64,000 nucleotides of DNA from Geojedonia sp051814705 (lineage in GTDB: Bacteria; Bacteroidota; Bacteroidia; Flavobacteriales; Flavobacteriaceae), in the NCBI GenBank assembly GCA_051814705.1, contig JBPWQW010000002.1, positions 186,001-250,000 on the forward strand, read 5' to 3'. Shown here piece by piece: positions 7,630-16,376 of this stretch (its first letter is position 1; every line of letters starts with the position of its first letter). The translations under genes and the position numbers were made by a program. The notes beneath the pieces are model-generated. The model did not search any database, was not told the DNA's origin, and saw only the letters and a list, made by a program, of their open reading frames with translations.

Positions 7630-8031
7630 TTATAAATCTGCTAAATGCGAATTAATTTCTATCGGGTTGCTCAACATTTTGTGAACTGGGCAACTGTTTG
7701 CTATTTTAAGCAATCGTTCTCTTTGGGTTTCGTCAAGGTTTCCCAACAACTCTATTTTTCTGCTTATAACCGTTTTGTTCTCCTTGCTATCTCGTTCTAG
7801 GTTTATTTCGAGTTTTACTTCTTTTAATTCCCAACCTTTGCGATCGGCGTACATCCTAAGTGTGGCGCTGGTGCAGGCGGCCAAAGCTGATGCCAAAAGT
7901 TCGTTTGGTGAAAAGCCTAAATCTTTTCCACCTACTTCTGTAGGCTCGTCTGCAATTACAATATTGCCCGATGGCGATTTGATTTCAACTTTATATAGTT
8001 CATTTGTAATACGCGATGTTATTTTTGTCAT
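7630..8031 (-). CDS. OsmC family peroxiredoxin-like protein
   Basis: A 133-residue OsmC-fold protein. The two conserved Cys are present, one in 'ALAACTSATLRMYADRKGW' (about residue 53) and one in 'NSCPVHKML' (about 115). OsmC/YhfA proteins reduce organic hydroperoxides or handle sulfur species through this Cys pair. It lies 36 bases downstream of the TRIC-type channel gene on the same strand, so the two may be co-transcribed. The ilv leader begins 140 bases further on with its own promoter. Confidence 0.9.
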   Translation of the reverse strand: MTKITSRITNELYKVEIKSPSGNIVIADEPTEVGGKDLGFSPNELLASALAACTSATLRMYADRKGWELKEVKLEINLERDSKENKTVISRKIELLGNLDETQRERLLKIANSCPVHKMLSNPIEINSHLADL

Positions 8032-8066
8032 AATAATTATGTTTAATTCTGGGGTTTATAAGGTGT

Positions 8067-8690
8067 TTAAGATGACGGCTTCTCAGGTTTCCAGATTGAA
8101 GGCAGTTGCCAGTTATATTTTACGGCCAATAATCGAAACAACACGACAGTCAAAAGACTAATGATTTCAACCGGCATTTTAGGCACGTTTAACAGTTGTA
8201 GAAGGAAAAAAATGACGCCTCCAAAAATGCAGGTGGTTGCATAAATTTCTTTTTCGAAAATAAGGGGAATGTTGTTTAAGGAAATATCCCTGATCACGCC
8301 ACCAAAACAGGCCGTAATCGTGCCAATCGTAATACAAATCACAGGATGTAAATCGAGGGCGATGCCAGATTGAATACCGAGCACCGTGAAAAACCCGAGC
8401 CCGATGGAATCGAATACCAACAGAATCTTATGGTAGTTTTTTATCACTCCTGTAAATAACAATGCCGCTATGGTGCTGAGCAATACAATCAATCCCGATC
8501 TTAAATCAAGCATCCAATTAACAGGTACTTGACCTATTAAAACATCGCGCAAGGTACCTCCACCCAATGCAGTCACAAAAGCAATGATGAAAATCCCAAA
8601 AACATCCAGTTTTTTTTCCATAGCAGCAAATGCTCCAGCAATACTAAAAGCTGCAATACCTGCAATGTCAATAATGGTGAGAATTCCCAT
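8067..8690 (-). CDS. Trimeric intracellular cation (TRIC) channel family protein, UPF0126
   Basis: A 207-residue membrane protein with seven hydrophobic segments in two related halves, each with a glycine-rich motif: 'GGGTLRDVLIG' at about 43-53 and 'FGGVIRDISLN' at about 128-138. This duplicated arrangement is diagnostic of UPF0126/YadS-type proteins, prokaryotic relatives of TRIC channels that conduct K+ or Na+. Substrate and physiological role here are unknown. It is upstream of osmC on the same strand. Confidence 0.9.
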   Translation of the reverse strand: MGILTIIDIAGIAAFSIAGAFAAMEKKLDVFGIFIIAFVTALGGGTLRDVLIGQVPVNWMLDLRSGLIVLLSTIAALLFTGVIKNYHKILLVFDSIGLGFFTVLGIQSGIALDLHPVICITIGTITACFGGVIRDISLNNIPLIFEKEIYATTCIFGGVIFFLLQLLNVPKMPVEIISLLTVVLFRLLAVKYNWQLPSIWKPEKPSS

Positions 8691-9074
8691 AGGTTAGAAA
8701 AGTTTTAGGTTTTTGGGATCATGGTCCAAAGTAATGAAATTTTTAACCATTTTTGTTTTGATTTAAAATTTTTCAGAGGGAACTGTTCTTCGTCTTCGAT
8801 TTTTTCAATGTTCCCTAGGTAAAACCTATGCTCTATTCCGTTTCAATTTCACCATTCTAAAGATACTGTATTTTCTTAAACTTGATGTAGTCTCATGGTA
8901 CTTGCCGCCTGGAGCTTTGCTGAAAGGGTTTGTTGTTTAGAATTGTTAGGTTACTATTGTTGATAATAGTTAAGAACTGGCAACAGCCGAAACCCTAAGG
9001 TTTACCTGTGGTAATTTGAAGAGAAGTATCTTCTAGAGATTAAAATAAAAAAACAAAATTACTTATCTTTAGCC
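8691..9074. other. Intergenic region between divergent genes
   Basis: A 384-base gap between the divergent TRIC and PD40 genes. A TATCTTTA sequence at 9064-9071 resembles a -7 box for the rightward gene but lies only three bases from its ATG. Short inverted repeats occur (AGGTAAAACCT-type near 8817, CTATT/AATAG near 8954). I see no ORF or RNA gene. Confidence 0.4.
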
Positions 9075-9971
9075 ATGACTCATTTTAAGCGATCCTACTT
9101 TTTTATCATTATCGTTCTGTTTTCGTTAAAAACGATAGCACAGGGCCAAGGCTATAAAGAAGAACAGTTAACCCATAATGCCTTCGATAATCGATATGCC
9201 AGTTATAACAAAGCTGGAGAAACCATTATATTCGAATCGAATCGTGACGGACATTGGCAGATTTATAGCATGGATATTAATGGAAATCATCAAAAGCGCC
9301 TGATCAATAGTACCTCCAACGATCGCAGACCAAGCTGGAATCCGTATGACAATATGATCGTTTTTGAATCCGATAGAAATGGCGTTAGCGATTTGTTTAC
9401 CTTTAATTTAGACACGAGAGAACTAAAAAAGATTCCAATTCCTTTAAACGGAAATAAATCCCATGCCCAATTTGCACCAAATGGGAAAGAGCTTGTTTTT
9501 AATTATAAAATTAGCGATAACAATTTTAATGTGTATATCATTTCGGTTAAAGGAAAACGGCTTAAAACGGTATTAAATAATGCGTACAAAAATATGTATC
9601 CTAGGTATTCGCCAAGGGGCGATGCCATTTTGTATTATTCCAGAAAGAACAGCAAAGGGGAATACGACGAAATTTATGTGAATAATATCATCGCTAAAAC
9701 AGAAAATCGCCTAACTCGCTGGCCTTTTCATAATTTATACGCAACGTACTCCAATAGCGGATCGCGGATTGTCTATGTCAATACACTGGAAGACCGTGAA
9801 CCCGAAATTTATATCATGACCAAAGAAGGTAAAAGTCCTCAACGCATCACGTTTAACAACACGCCGGATATCTTGCCAAATTGGTCACCTCAAGACTTTA
9901 ATTTGCTCATTACCGGCTTTAGAAATGGAAGCTATCAGATTTGCAAAATACTTTTAAAGGAAGAATTATAA
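9075..9971 (+). CDS. Exported TolB-like PD40 beta-propeller protein
   Basis: A 298-residue protein with a signal peptide (residues 1 to about 22, ending 'KTIAQG') and about five to six PD40 blades, recognisable as 'IIFESNRDGHWQIYSMDING', 'MIVFESDRNGVSDLFTF' and 'NWSPQDFNLLITGFRNGSYQ'. This is the fold of the TolB propeller, but the TolB N-terminal domain is missing and no tol-pal genes are nearby. A periplasmic binding or scaffolding role is likely; the partner is unknown. A second exported protein follows with its own promoter. Confidence 0.8.
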   Translation: MTHFKRSYFFIIIVLFSLKTIAQGQGYKEEQLTHNAFDNRYASYNKAGETIIFESNRDGHWQIYSMDINGNHQKRLINSTSNDRRPSWNPYDNMIVFESDRNGVSDLFTFNLDTRELKKIPIPLNGNKSHAQFAPNGKELVFNYKISDNNFNVYIISVKGKRLKTVLNNAYKNMYPRYSPRGDAILYYSRKNSKGEYDEIYVNNIIAKTENRLTRWPFHNLYATYSNSGSRIVYVNTLEDREPEIYIMTKEGKSPQRITFNNTPDILPNWSPQDFNLLITGFRNGSYQICKILLKEEL

Positions 9972-10130
9972 GTTTTAGTCTCACAACAACTCCCAAGTGA
10001 TGAATCAGAGTTTTTTATTTTTTCAGGAAAGTTCTTTGTTGAGCTTGGTGATTTTTTAATGTGTTGCATAGTTTTCAGCCCGATAAGCTTATTCAAAAAC
10101 GCATTTATATTAAAAAATACGACAAAACGC

Positions 10131-10160
10131 TTGTTTTTTACGATTAATTGCATAGATTTG
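10131..10160 (+). promoter_or_regulatory. Bacteroidota-type promoter
   Basis: TTG at 10131-10133, 19 bases, then TAGATTTG at 10153-10160, matching the TTG-N19-TAnnTTTG architecture of the primary Bacteroidota sigma factor. It overlaps an upstream in-frame ATG at 10148, so it decides for the ATG at 10187. Confidence 0.65.
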
Positions 10161-10186
10161 CGTTGTTAACCCCAAAAGTCCTAGAC

Positions 10187-10633
10187 ATGAAATTAAAAAT
10201 TATTTTACTTGGTTTAAGTTTATTTTTAGTAGCCAATATTGGTTTTGCACAAAAAAAGAAGGGTGATAAAAGTATTATTAGCGACAATGTGTCGATTAGC
10301 AAATACCATAATAAAGGGGACTTAGAACGCATGCAAAAAGGCGAGCTCTTGACCTTATATATTGAGCGTATTGAGGTATTAGTTAAAATCTTGCCCTATA
10401 TCGCATTTACCACTAAACCGGGTGTAACCATGACCGAGTTGGGCATACCAAACAACAGTGATAATAGAAAAGCATTGGATAATCAATTTGATGCCATTAA
10501 CGATTTTCTTGAGACTAGTGTGGAGTTTCAAAAGCAAATGTTACCCTATTCAGACACAAAAAATTTGATAGCAGCCATTTTGTTTTATGAAGAAACATTA
10601 AAATCCCTACATCTTTATAGGGAGTTTGATTAA
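10187..10633 (+). CDS. Exported hypothetical protein
   Basis: A 148-residue protein with a clear signal peptide (MKLKIILLGLSLFLVANIGF followed by AQ) and a helical mature part. I chose 10187 over the in-frame 10148 because the -7 box 10153-10160 lies between them and the signal peptide begins at 10187. The mature region ('ERMQKGELLTLYIERIEVLV', 'YSDTKNLIAAILFYEETLKS') has no motif I recognise. It stands alone between the PD40 gene and the adhesin locus; a link to either is not shown. Confidence 0.75.
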   Translation: MKLKIILLGLSLFLVANIGFAQKKKGDKSIISDNVSISKYHNKGDLERMQKGELLTLYIERIEVLVKILPYIAFTTKPGVTMTELGIPNNSDNRKALDNQFDAINDFLETSVEFQKQMLPYSDTKNLIAAILFYEETLKSLHLYREFD

Positions 10634-11108
10634 CGATTAACGTCCCTTATTTGTTCTCCGTTCAAACCTCATGGTTTGAATCCGTTTAAAACCTGTTTCC
10701 AAAATAGGTTTAAGTTGTTCTATTGTTTTTTTTAAAATAATAGAATTTTTGGTTTCAGTAGATGCCCTTATTCAGCGTGTCTAATTGCTACGTTTCTACG
10801 CACAACTATATTTAAGTTTTTATGTAGGAAAAATCTTCAAAACATTGACGCTTACTCAAGTTAAAAAACAGGAATATGGCTCATCATGATACACATAAAA
10901 AGCGAGTCAAAACTACTTAACTAGATTAATGTGTTGATTATAAATAAAATATAATCGTTAAAATTCTTACAAAAAGGGCATTTATTATTTTTAGAATAAC
11001 ATCAAAATATTAAATAAACGTGTATTACAACGATTAAATTTGCATTTTATGGATTTTTATGGTAAGATTGTAGGATATAAACAGAATACTAAATTTAATT
11101 TTTTCGTC
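10634..11108. other. Upstream region of the surface-protein locus
   Basis: A 475-base region holding weak inverted repeats (AAACCT/AGGTTT near 10690-10712; TTCTATT/AATAGAA near 10716-10743, the latter with a T run in the loop), which may end the upstream transcript. TAAATTTG at 11035-11042 is a plausible -7 box for the locus downstream. A second near-match, TAAATTTA preceded by TTG at 19 bases, lies near 11091. No ORF is convincing. Confidence 0.4.
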
Positions 11109-12437
11109 ATGAAAAACATTACTCAAATCACATGTGTTTTTATTTTGCTTATTGGAAATGTCTTCGCCCAACAAGAAAAGGGAATCGTAGGAAGGACCAA
11201 TTGGTTAAATAACTGGACAGAATTTAACCCAAACACCATAGACTATGGTGAAGCCACTCAAATCTTAACGGGTAATATTACTAAAGACACCAAGTTATAT
11301 AAAAAATACACCTACATGCTTTTAGGTAACGTCTTTGTTCCAGAACAGGTGACGCTTACCATTGAGCCCGGAACCGTCATCATTGGGGATTATAAGTCCA
11401 ATGCGACGCTAACCATTAGTAGAGGCGCCACTTTAATTGCAGATGGATTAGAAACCGATCCCATAATTTTTACTTCTAACCGCAGTGTTAAAAAACCAGG
11501 AGACTGGGGCGGACTGATCCTACTTGGAGATGCGCCAACCAATAAATTTGGAAACGGTTCGGTAGCGTCTTTTTATTCAGATCTTAATCCGGATTCTTAC
11601 GGAAATACCAATTATGGAGGAGCCAATCTTGAAAGCAATTCAGGTATTTTAAGATTTGTAAGAATAGAATATGCAGGTAAGAAAATAAAAGGAGTGGGAA
11701 ATCTTAATGCGTTATTATTGGCCGGTGTAGGTAACAAAACCATTTTGGAAAATATTATGGTCAGTTATTCTGCCGGTGGCTCATTTGACGTTTGGGGAGG
11801 AGAGGTTAATTTAACTAAAGCGGTTTCCTATAGGTCTAACGGCAATGACTTTAATTTTAACTATGGCGTCCAATGTCATTTGGTAAACTCACTGGTTATT
11901 CGTTCGCCTTATATATCAGACGTTAATGGTGCACGGTGTCTGCGAATTTCTTCATACGATAAAAAAGAAGAAGTTGATTTAACTAAAAAAGGAACTTTTG
12001 TAGATGCACAATATCTCACTTTTCTCAATGAAAGTGATGATATCAATTCAGACATTAAGTTAGGCTTGGTAAGAGAAGCGGTTTTAGTAGGTCAAAATGC
12101 ATCCATTGATATGAATAAAAGTGTGATTTCAGGTTTCAATCCTGCGGTTATTTTGGAAGAAAAAATTAAAGTCGATCAGGAAAGCTTGGAAAAAATCAAA
12201 TTTACCGATATGTATTTCAACAATTGTAGCGGAAACATTTTTGTAGATAATAATCCCAATAATGAAGATTTAGAAAATTGGTACGGCAACTCATCGTTTT
12301 ATAATGTTTACTCTAAGGGTAAGAATTCTGAGACTTTTATTGATTTAAAAAATTCAAAAAGACCTGATTTTAGATTGCGAATCAATAAAATAATTGCCGT
12401 AAACGAAATCGATGACGATATAATTAAAGATGAATAG
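11109..12437 (+). CDS. Exported beta-helix-like protein of the gliding/T9SS locus
   Basis: A 442-residue exported protein; the start at 11109 opens a signal peptide (MKNITQITCVFILLIGNVFA, cut near 'AQQEKG'), while a longer frame begins with TTG at 11040 inside a -7 box. The body is beta-rich with repeated turns ('VTLTIEPGTVIIGDYKSN', 'ATLTISRGATLIADG', 'DWGGLILLGDAP'), typical of right-handed parallel beta-helices in Bacteroidota surface proteins. No T9SS sorting domain is evident. It starts a same-strand run of five genes with short gaps ending in PorP/SprF, so it is probably part of the adhesin secretion or attachment system. Confidence 0.7.
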   Translation: MKNITQITCVFILLIGNVFAQQEKGIVGRTNWLNNWTEFNPNTIDYGEATQILTGNITKDTKLYKKYTYMLLGNVFVPEQVTLTIEPGTVIIGDYKSNATLTISRGATLIADGLETDPIIFTSNRSVKKPGDWGGLILLGDAPTNKFGNGSVASFYSDLNPDSYGNTNYGGANLESNSGILRFVRIEYAGKKIKGVGNLNALLLAGVGNKTILENIMVSYSAGGSFDVWGGEVNLTKAVSYRSNGNDFNFNYGVQCHLVNSLVIRSPYISDVNGARCLRISSYDKKEEVDLTKKGTFVDAQYLTFLNESDDINSDIKLGLVREAVLVGQNASIDMNKSVISGFNPAVILEEKIKVDQESLEKIKFTDMYFNNCSGNIFVDNNPNNEDLENWYGNSSFYNVYSKGKNSETFIDLKNSKRPDFRLRINKIIAVNEIDDDIIKDE

Positions 12438-12489
12438 CGTCTTTTTTAATAGCTGATTAGAAGTTCATGTAGTAAAAAAACAATGACAT

Positions 12490-13923
12490 ATGAAGAACTT
12501 TACTATAATTAATGTTTTAGTAATATTATTTTTAACTGTTAACTTAAATGCACAAATAGTTTTAGGCACGCCTAGTTTAGGGTTTAGTCAGGCTTGTGCC
12601 AGTTCTTCGTTTAATGCTTATAACGTAACATTTACGTTTTCGCCAGAAACGGCATTGGGATTGTCAAACCAGTTTATCATCGAACTTTCTGATGCCAGTG
12701 GTAGTTTTTCAAGTCCAACAGTTGTCTTTACTTCTACTTCGGGAGCTGTTACAACATCGCCTGCCACCTTAAGTTTCCCTTTGCCAAATACCACAGCAGG
12801 AGAAGCTTATAAAGTAAGGGTAAAAAGTACCAATCCAGTTGCTAGTAGCACCAATTCTGTTGCTTTTCCGGCATATTATAAAGTGCAGGATAGTCCGTTT
12901 TCCATTAACAATTTAATTGCAACAGGCGCTTATTGTTCTGGCGGAAGTTATGTGTTAAGCATCGATAATCCGGGAACTGGATCCAACGATTCACCTTTGC
13001 AATATCCTTCATTGACCTTTAATTGGTATAAGGAAACCAGCCAAACTACATCCGTATTTGTCGCTTCGGGAGAAACACTTTCGGTTAATCAACCTGGAAC
13101 TTATTTTGTTAGAACAAATTATGGGACTTGTACTTCAAATTCATTTTCCAACCGTGTGACGGTAAGTGAAGCTACAACACAATCTACAAGTTCAATTAGT
13201 TCCAGCCTAGGTAATCCCTATTGTTCAAGCGAAGGGCCAACAACATTAAGTGCCATAAATGGTGAAAGTTATAAATGGTACAAAGATGGTACAGAAATCT
13301 CTGGTGCGACCAGTCAAATGTTTACAACAGATGAAGCGGGTACCTATTCCGTTACCGTAGATTTAGGAACTTGTGTGACCAATGCCTCTATTGATCTTGA
13401 AAACAATGGTTTTTCAAGCAGTATCGATGTTCCTGAAAACAATAGTGTTCAGGAGGGAGAATCTTTGGTAGCCACCGTAACAACCGACGCTACAAATCCA
13501 GAATTTGAATGGTACTTTAATGAAACGCTAATTGCAAGTGCAACAGGAAACAGCTTTGAAGCTTCTGCGCTGGGTAGTTATAAGGTTGTCATTACCCAAA
13601 CCTCTGGATGCATAGCCTCCAACGAGTTTGCATTTAGACTAATGGAGCCATTTCCCGATGTTGAAAATATTCCAAATTTAATTAGCCCTAATGGCGATGG
13701 TGTGAACGATACCTGGATGATCCCTAAGGACTATGTAAGTGGTACCAATACCGAGGTGATCGTGTTGAATTCAAAAGGGGAAATTGTGCTTCAAACTAAA
13801 GATTATCAAAATAATTGGCCGCAAAATCAATTAAATTTTAAAGTGCTAAATCCTGTTTTTTATTACATCATTACGACGCAGGATCACAAAACTCGCAAGG
13901 GTTCCATAACGGTCATTAAATAA
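12490..13923 (+). CDS. T9SS type B (gliding motility-associated C-terminal) secreted protein
   Basis: A 477-residue secreted protein. A signal peptide (1-21, ending 'NLNA') is followed by several Ig-like beta repeats with paired Cys ('YCSGGSYVLS', 'YCSSEGPTTLS', 'GTYSVTVDLGTC'). A C-terminal CHU_C/gliding-motility-associated domain begins near 395 with 'LISPNGDGVNDTW', the signature 'SPNGDGxND' of T9SS type B sorting signals. It should be secreted by T9SS and held on the surface, with a PorP/SprF protein as partner; one begins one base after this gene's stop. An adhesin or adhesin accessory role is inferred from the locus. Confidence 0.85.
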   Translation: MKNFTIINVLVILFLTVNLNAQIVLGTPSLGFSQACASSSFNAYNVTFTFSPETALGLSNQFIIELSDASGSFSSPTVVFTSTSGAVTTSPATLSFPLPNTTAGEAYKVRVKSTNPVASSTNSVAFPAYYKVQDSPFSINNLIATGAYCSGGSYVLSIDNPGTGSNDSPLQYPSLTFNWYKETSQTTSVFVASGETLSVNQPGTYFVRTNYGTCTSNSFSNRVTVSEATTQSTSSISSSLGNPYCSSEGPTTLSAINGESYKWYKDGTEISGATSQMFTTDEAGTYSVTVDLGTCVTNASIDLENNGFSSSIDVPENNSVQEGESLVATVTTDATNPEFEWYFNETLIASATGNSFEASALGSYKVVITQTSGCIASNEFAFRLMEPFPDVENIPNLISPNGDGVNDTWMIPKDYVSGTNTEVIVLNSKGEIVLQTKDYQNNWPQNQLNFKVLNPVFYYIITTQDHKTRKGSITVIK

Positions 13924-13924
13924 T

Positions 13925-16303
13925 ATGAAAACAATTCTGTTATATATGGTTTTAATCCTATTTACGATACAATTTACACATTCTCAAGAAGATGGGGTAG
14001 TGTCGTTGGATATCCCTATACGGAATTCTTTAAAATTTAACAGATACCTTTTAGACCCTACCTTTAGTTTTGTACGAGAGCAAAATACCTATCTCAGTTT
14101 TTACAATAAAAGGGAATGGGTACAATTTGATGACGCCCCACAAACTTACTTGGCTAGTTATTCAGGACGGTTTAGAGAGAACTCGGGCTTAGGAGTTGGG
14201 CTGTTTCAACAAAATTATGGTGTAATGACCACTTTTGGAGGCGTTTTTAATTTTGCCTATAACGTGACCCTGACTAGAGAAAGTAATTTGACCTTTGGTA
14301 TGAATCTGGGAATTTACAAAAGTGGTATCAATAAAGGAAGCGTGATTACCAACTTTTCCGATCCTTCTTTAGAAACGATTCCTTCAAATACATTGCTTAC
14401 CATCAACCCTGGTATTAATTATGGGACTACTTTTTTTGATTTTGGGCTATCGATTAACAATCTAGTTCTGTACAACCTCAAAACCTCACAAATGGTTGAA
14501 GACGATCCGGGGCAAGGCGTACAAGCCCATATCATGTACACAGGATATCTTCAAAGTAGAGGGTTTTTTGATCAAGCAAAATTTTCTGGTTTGGTTAGGT
14601 CTGAATTCAAAAAAGATCAAACCATTGTATCGGGAATCGCGATGCTGACCGTGCCAAAAGGCATTTGGGCTCAAGCAGGGTACAGCAGTTTTTATGGTCT
14701 ATCAGCTGGAATGGGTCTTAATATAACTGAGCAAATTTCGATAGAGTATAATTATGAAAAAGGGATGGGCAATTTGTCAAACTTTGGAAGCTCCCATGAA
14801 ATTACCTTGGCTTATAAATTTAAAAACAACGACAGATTTAATTACGGTAATGCGGATGAAGAAGAGGCGTTGATCTTTTCAAAAAACAGACCACGAGGTG
14901 GAATTTTGAAGGGTAAAGCCCCTAAAAAGCCAACAGCAAGTGGTATAGAAAAATCCAAATTAGCTGCGGCCAATAGAGCTAAAGCACAAGCTGATAGAGA
15001 AGTTAGGTTAAATGCACAGGCAGATGAAGCCGCCAAATTAAAAGCTGAAGAAGAAGCCAAAGTCAAAGCAGACGAAGTGGCGAAATTAAAAGCCGAAGAA
15101 ACTAAAACCAGAGCAGAAGAAGATACTAGATTAAAGTTAGAAGCTGAAGTTCAAGCCAAAGCTCAACAAGAAACCAGAGTCAAAGCTATAGAAGTGGCTA
15201 GATTAAAAACCGAAGAAGAACAAAGGTTAAAACTGGAAGCAGAAGCTCAGTCAAAAGTGGAAACGGAAAATAGATTAAAATTGGAAGCAGAAGTCCAAGC
15301 CAAAGTTGAAGAAGAAGCAAGAGTAAAAGCTGAAGAAGTGGCCAGATTAAAAGCTGTAGAAGACAAAGCTGAAGAGGAAGTCAAATTAAAAGCCGAAGCT
15401 GAAGTTCAATCAGAACCCGAAATTGTACCAACGGATTGGACAACCAGTTCCATGAATGATTTGGATAAATTGACCGAAGAGTTTAAAAGAACGCAACAAG
15501 AGTTATTGAATAAGTTGGAAGAAGCGGTAGCCGTCAAGGAAAAAGACCTGAAGGATATGAAAGAAGAAAATGATTTGAGCGAACAAGGCATTGTTGTGGC
15601 ACCCAAACCTTTTAAAAGTTTAACTGCCGAAAATATGGCACTGGAATCTTTGAAATTAAATATAGACAATACGATTAAAACACAAGAACAGAAAATTACG
15701 GAGTTTGAAAATTTATTTAATGAACGATTTAAAAATGTACCAAACCCAAGAGATTCAACTCATGTTTTTTATCAGAAAAAGATACAGGACTTAAAGTCTG
15801 AACAATCGCAAACCATTCAATCGAAAGAACGATTGGTTTCAAAATTGGAAGACATTAAAGTTGCCACTGAAGTAGAGCGAAAACGAAGAATTAGACGTGC
15901 CGCCTACGATAATGAACAAGACCGATATTTAAAAGATAGATTGACATTAACCCAGATTAAAGCCAATACGCCTTTAAGTTCTGTTCCGTTACAGGCAGAA
16001 GATTTTGATTTTGGCGAGGAGCAGAGTGGAAATATACAAATTGTAAAAAATGTTAAAAATGCCGAAAGTGGATACTATATGGTTATTGCAGTACATGCTG
16101 ATATTGAAAAACGAGATGAATTTTTAACAAAAGCAGTTTCTGCTGGACAGCAGGATATCAACTTCTTCTATGATGTTAACAGTAGCAAATATTTTATTTA
16201 TTATGAAAAATTTGATGGTGTAGATACAGCAAATAAAGCATTGGAAGCTAGAGGAAGTAAACCGTTCAATGGTAACATGTCGATCATTAAAATTGAAAAT
16301 TAA
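13925..16303 (+). CDS. PorP/SprF-type outer-membrane protein with coiled coil and SPOR-like tail
   Basis: A 792-residue protein, more than twice the usual 300-residue PorP/SprF. Residues 1-20 are a signal peptide and about 25-310 form the PorP/SprF beta barrel. Residues about 330-510 are a Lys/Glu/Ala repeat of 'KAEEEAKVKADEVAKLKAEE' type, predicted coiled coil. About 510-690 is further helical, with many Lys and Glu. The last 95 residues ('SGYYMVIAVHADIEKRDEF', 'FFYDVNSSKYFIYYEKF') resemble a SPOR peptidoglycan-binding domain. The barrel would hold a type B T9SS substrate, while the long arm could span the periplasm to peptidoglycan. It sits between its likely substrate and the giant adhesin. 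Confidence 0.85.
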   Translation: MKTILLYMVLILFTIQFTHSQEDGVVSLDIPIRNSLKFNRYLLDPTFSFVREQNTYLSFYNKREWVQFDDAPQTYLASYSGRFRENSGLGVGLFQQNYGVMTTFGGVFNFAYNVTLTRESNLTFGMNLGIYKSGINKGSVITNFSDPSLETIPSNTLLTINPGINYGTTFFDFGLSINNLVLYNLKTSQMVEDDPGQGVQAHIMYTGYLQSRGFFDQAKFSGLVRSEFKKDQTIVSGIAMLTVPKGIWAQAGYSSFYGLSAGMGLNITEQISIEYNYEKGMGNLSNFGSSHEITLAYKFKNNDRFNYGNADEEEALIFSKNRPRGGILKGKAPKKPTASGIEKSKLAAANRAKAQADREVRLNAQADEAAKLKAEEEAKVKADEVAKLKAEETKTRAEEDTRLKLEAEVQAKAQQETRVKAIEVARLKTEEEQRLKLEAEAQSKVETENRLKLEAEVQAKVEEEARVKAEEVARLKAVEDKAEEEVKLKAEAEVQSEPEIVPTDWTTSSMNDLDKLTEEFKRTQQELLNKLEEAVAVKEKDLKDMKEENDLSEQGIVVAPKPFKSLTAENMALESLKLNIDNTIKTQEQKITEFENLFNERFKNVPNPRDSTHVFYQKKIQDLKSEQSQTIQSKERLVSKLEDIKVATEVERKRRIRRAAYDNEQDRYLKDRLTLTQIKANTPLSSVPLQAEDFDFGEEQSGNIQIVKNVKNAESGYYMVIAVHADIEKRDEFLTKAVSAGQQDINFFYDVNSSKYFIYYEKFDGVDTANKALEARGSKPFNGNMSIIKIEN

Positions 16304-16376
16304 AAAATGAAAAATTAGTTTGGTTAATCTTTTTTGAGTTGCCCGCAAGAAAAAGAAAAACAAAAAATAAGCTATC

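Noticed and set aside
14842..15669. Minus-strand frames opposite the coiled-coil part of the PorP/SprF protein
   Set aside because: The low-complexity Lys/Glu codons leave the complementary strand open; no signal or domain is present.
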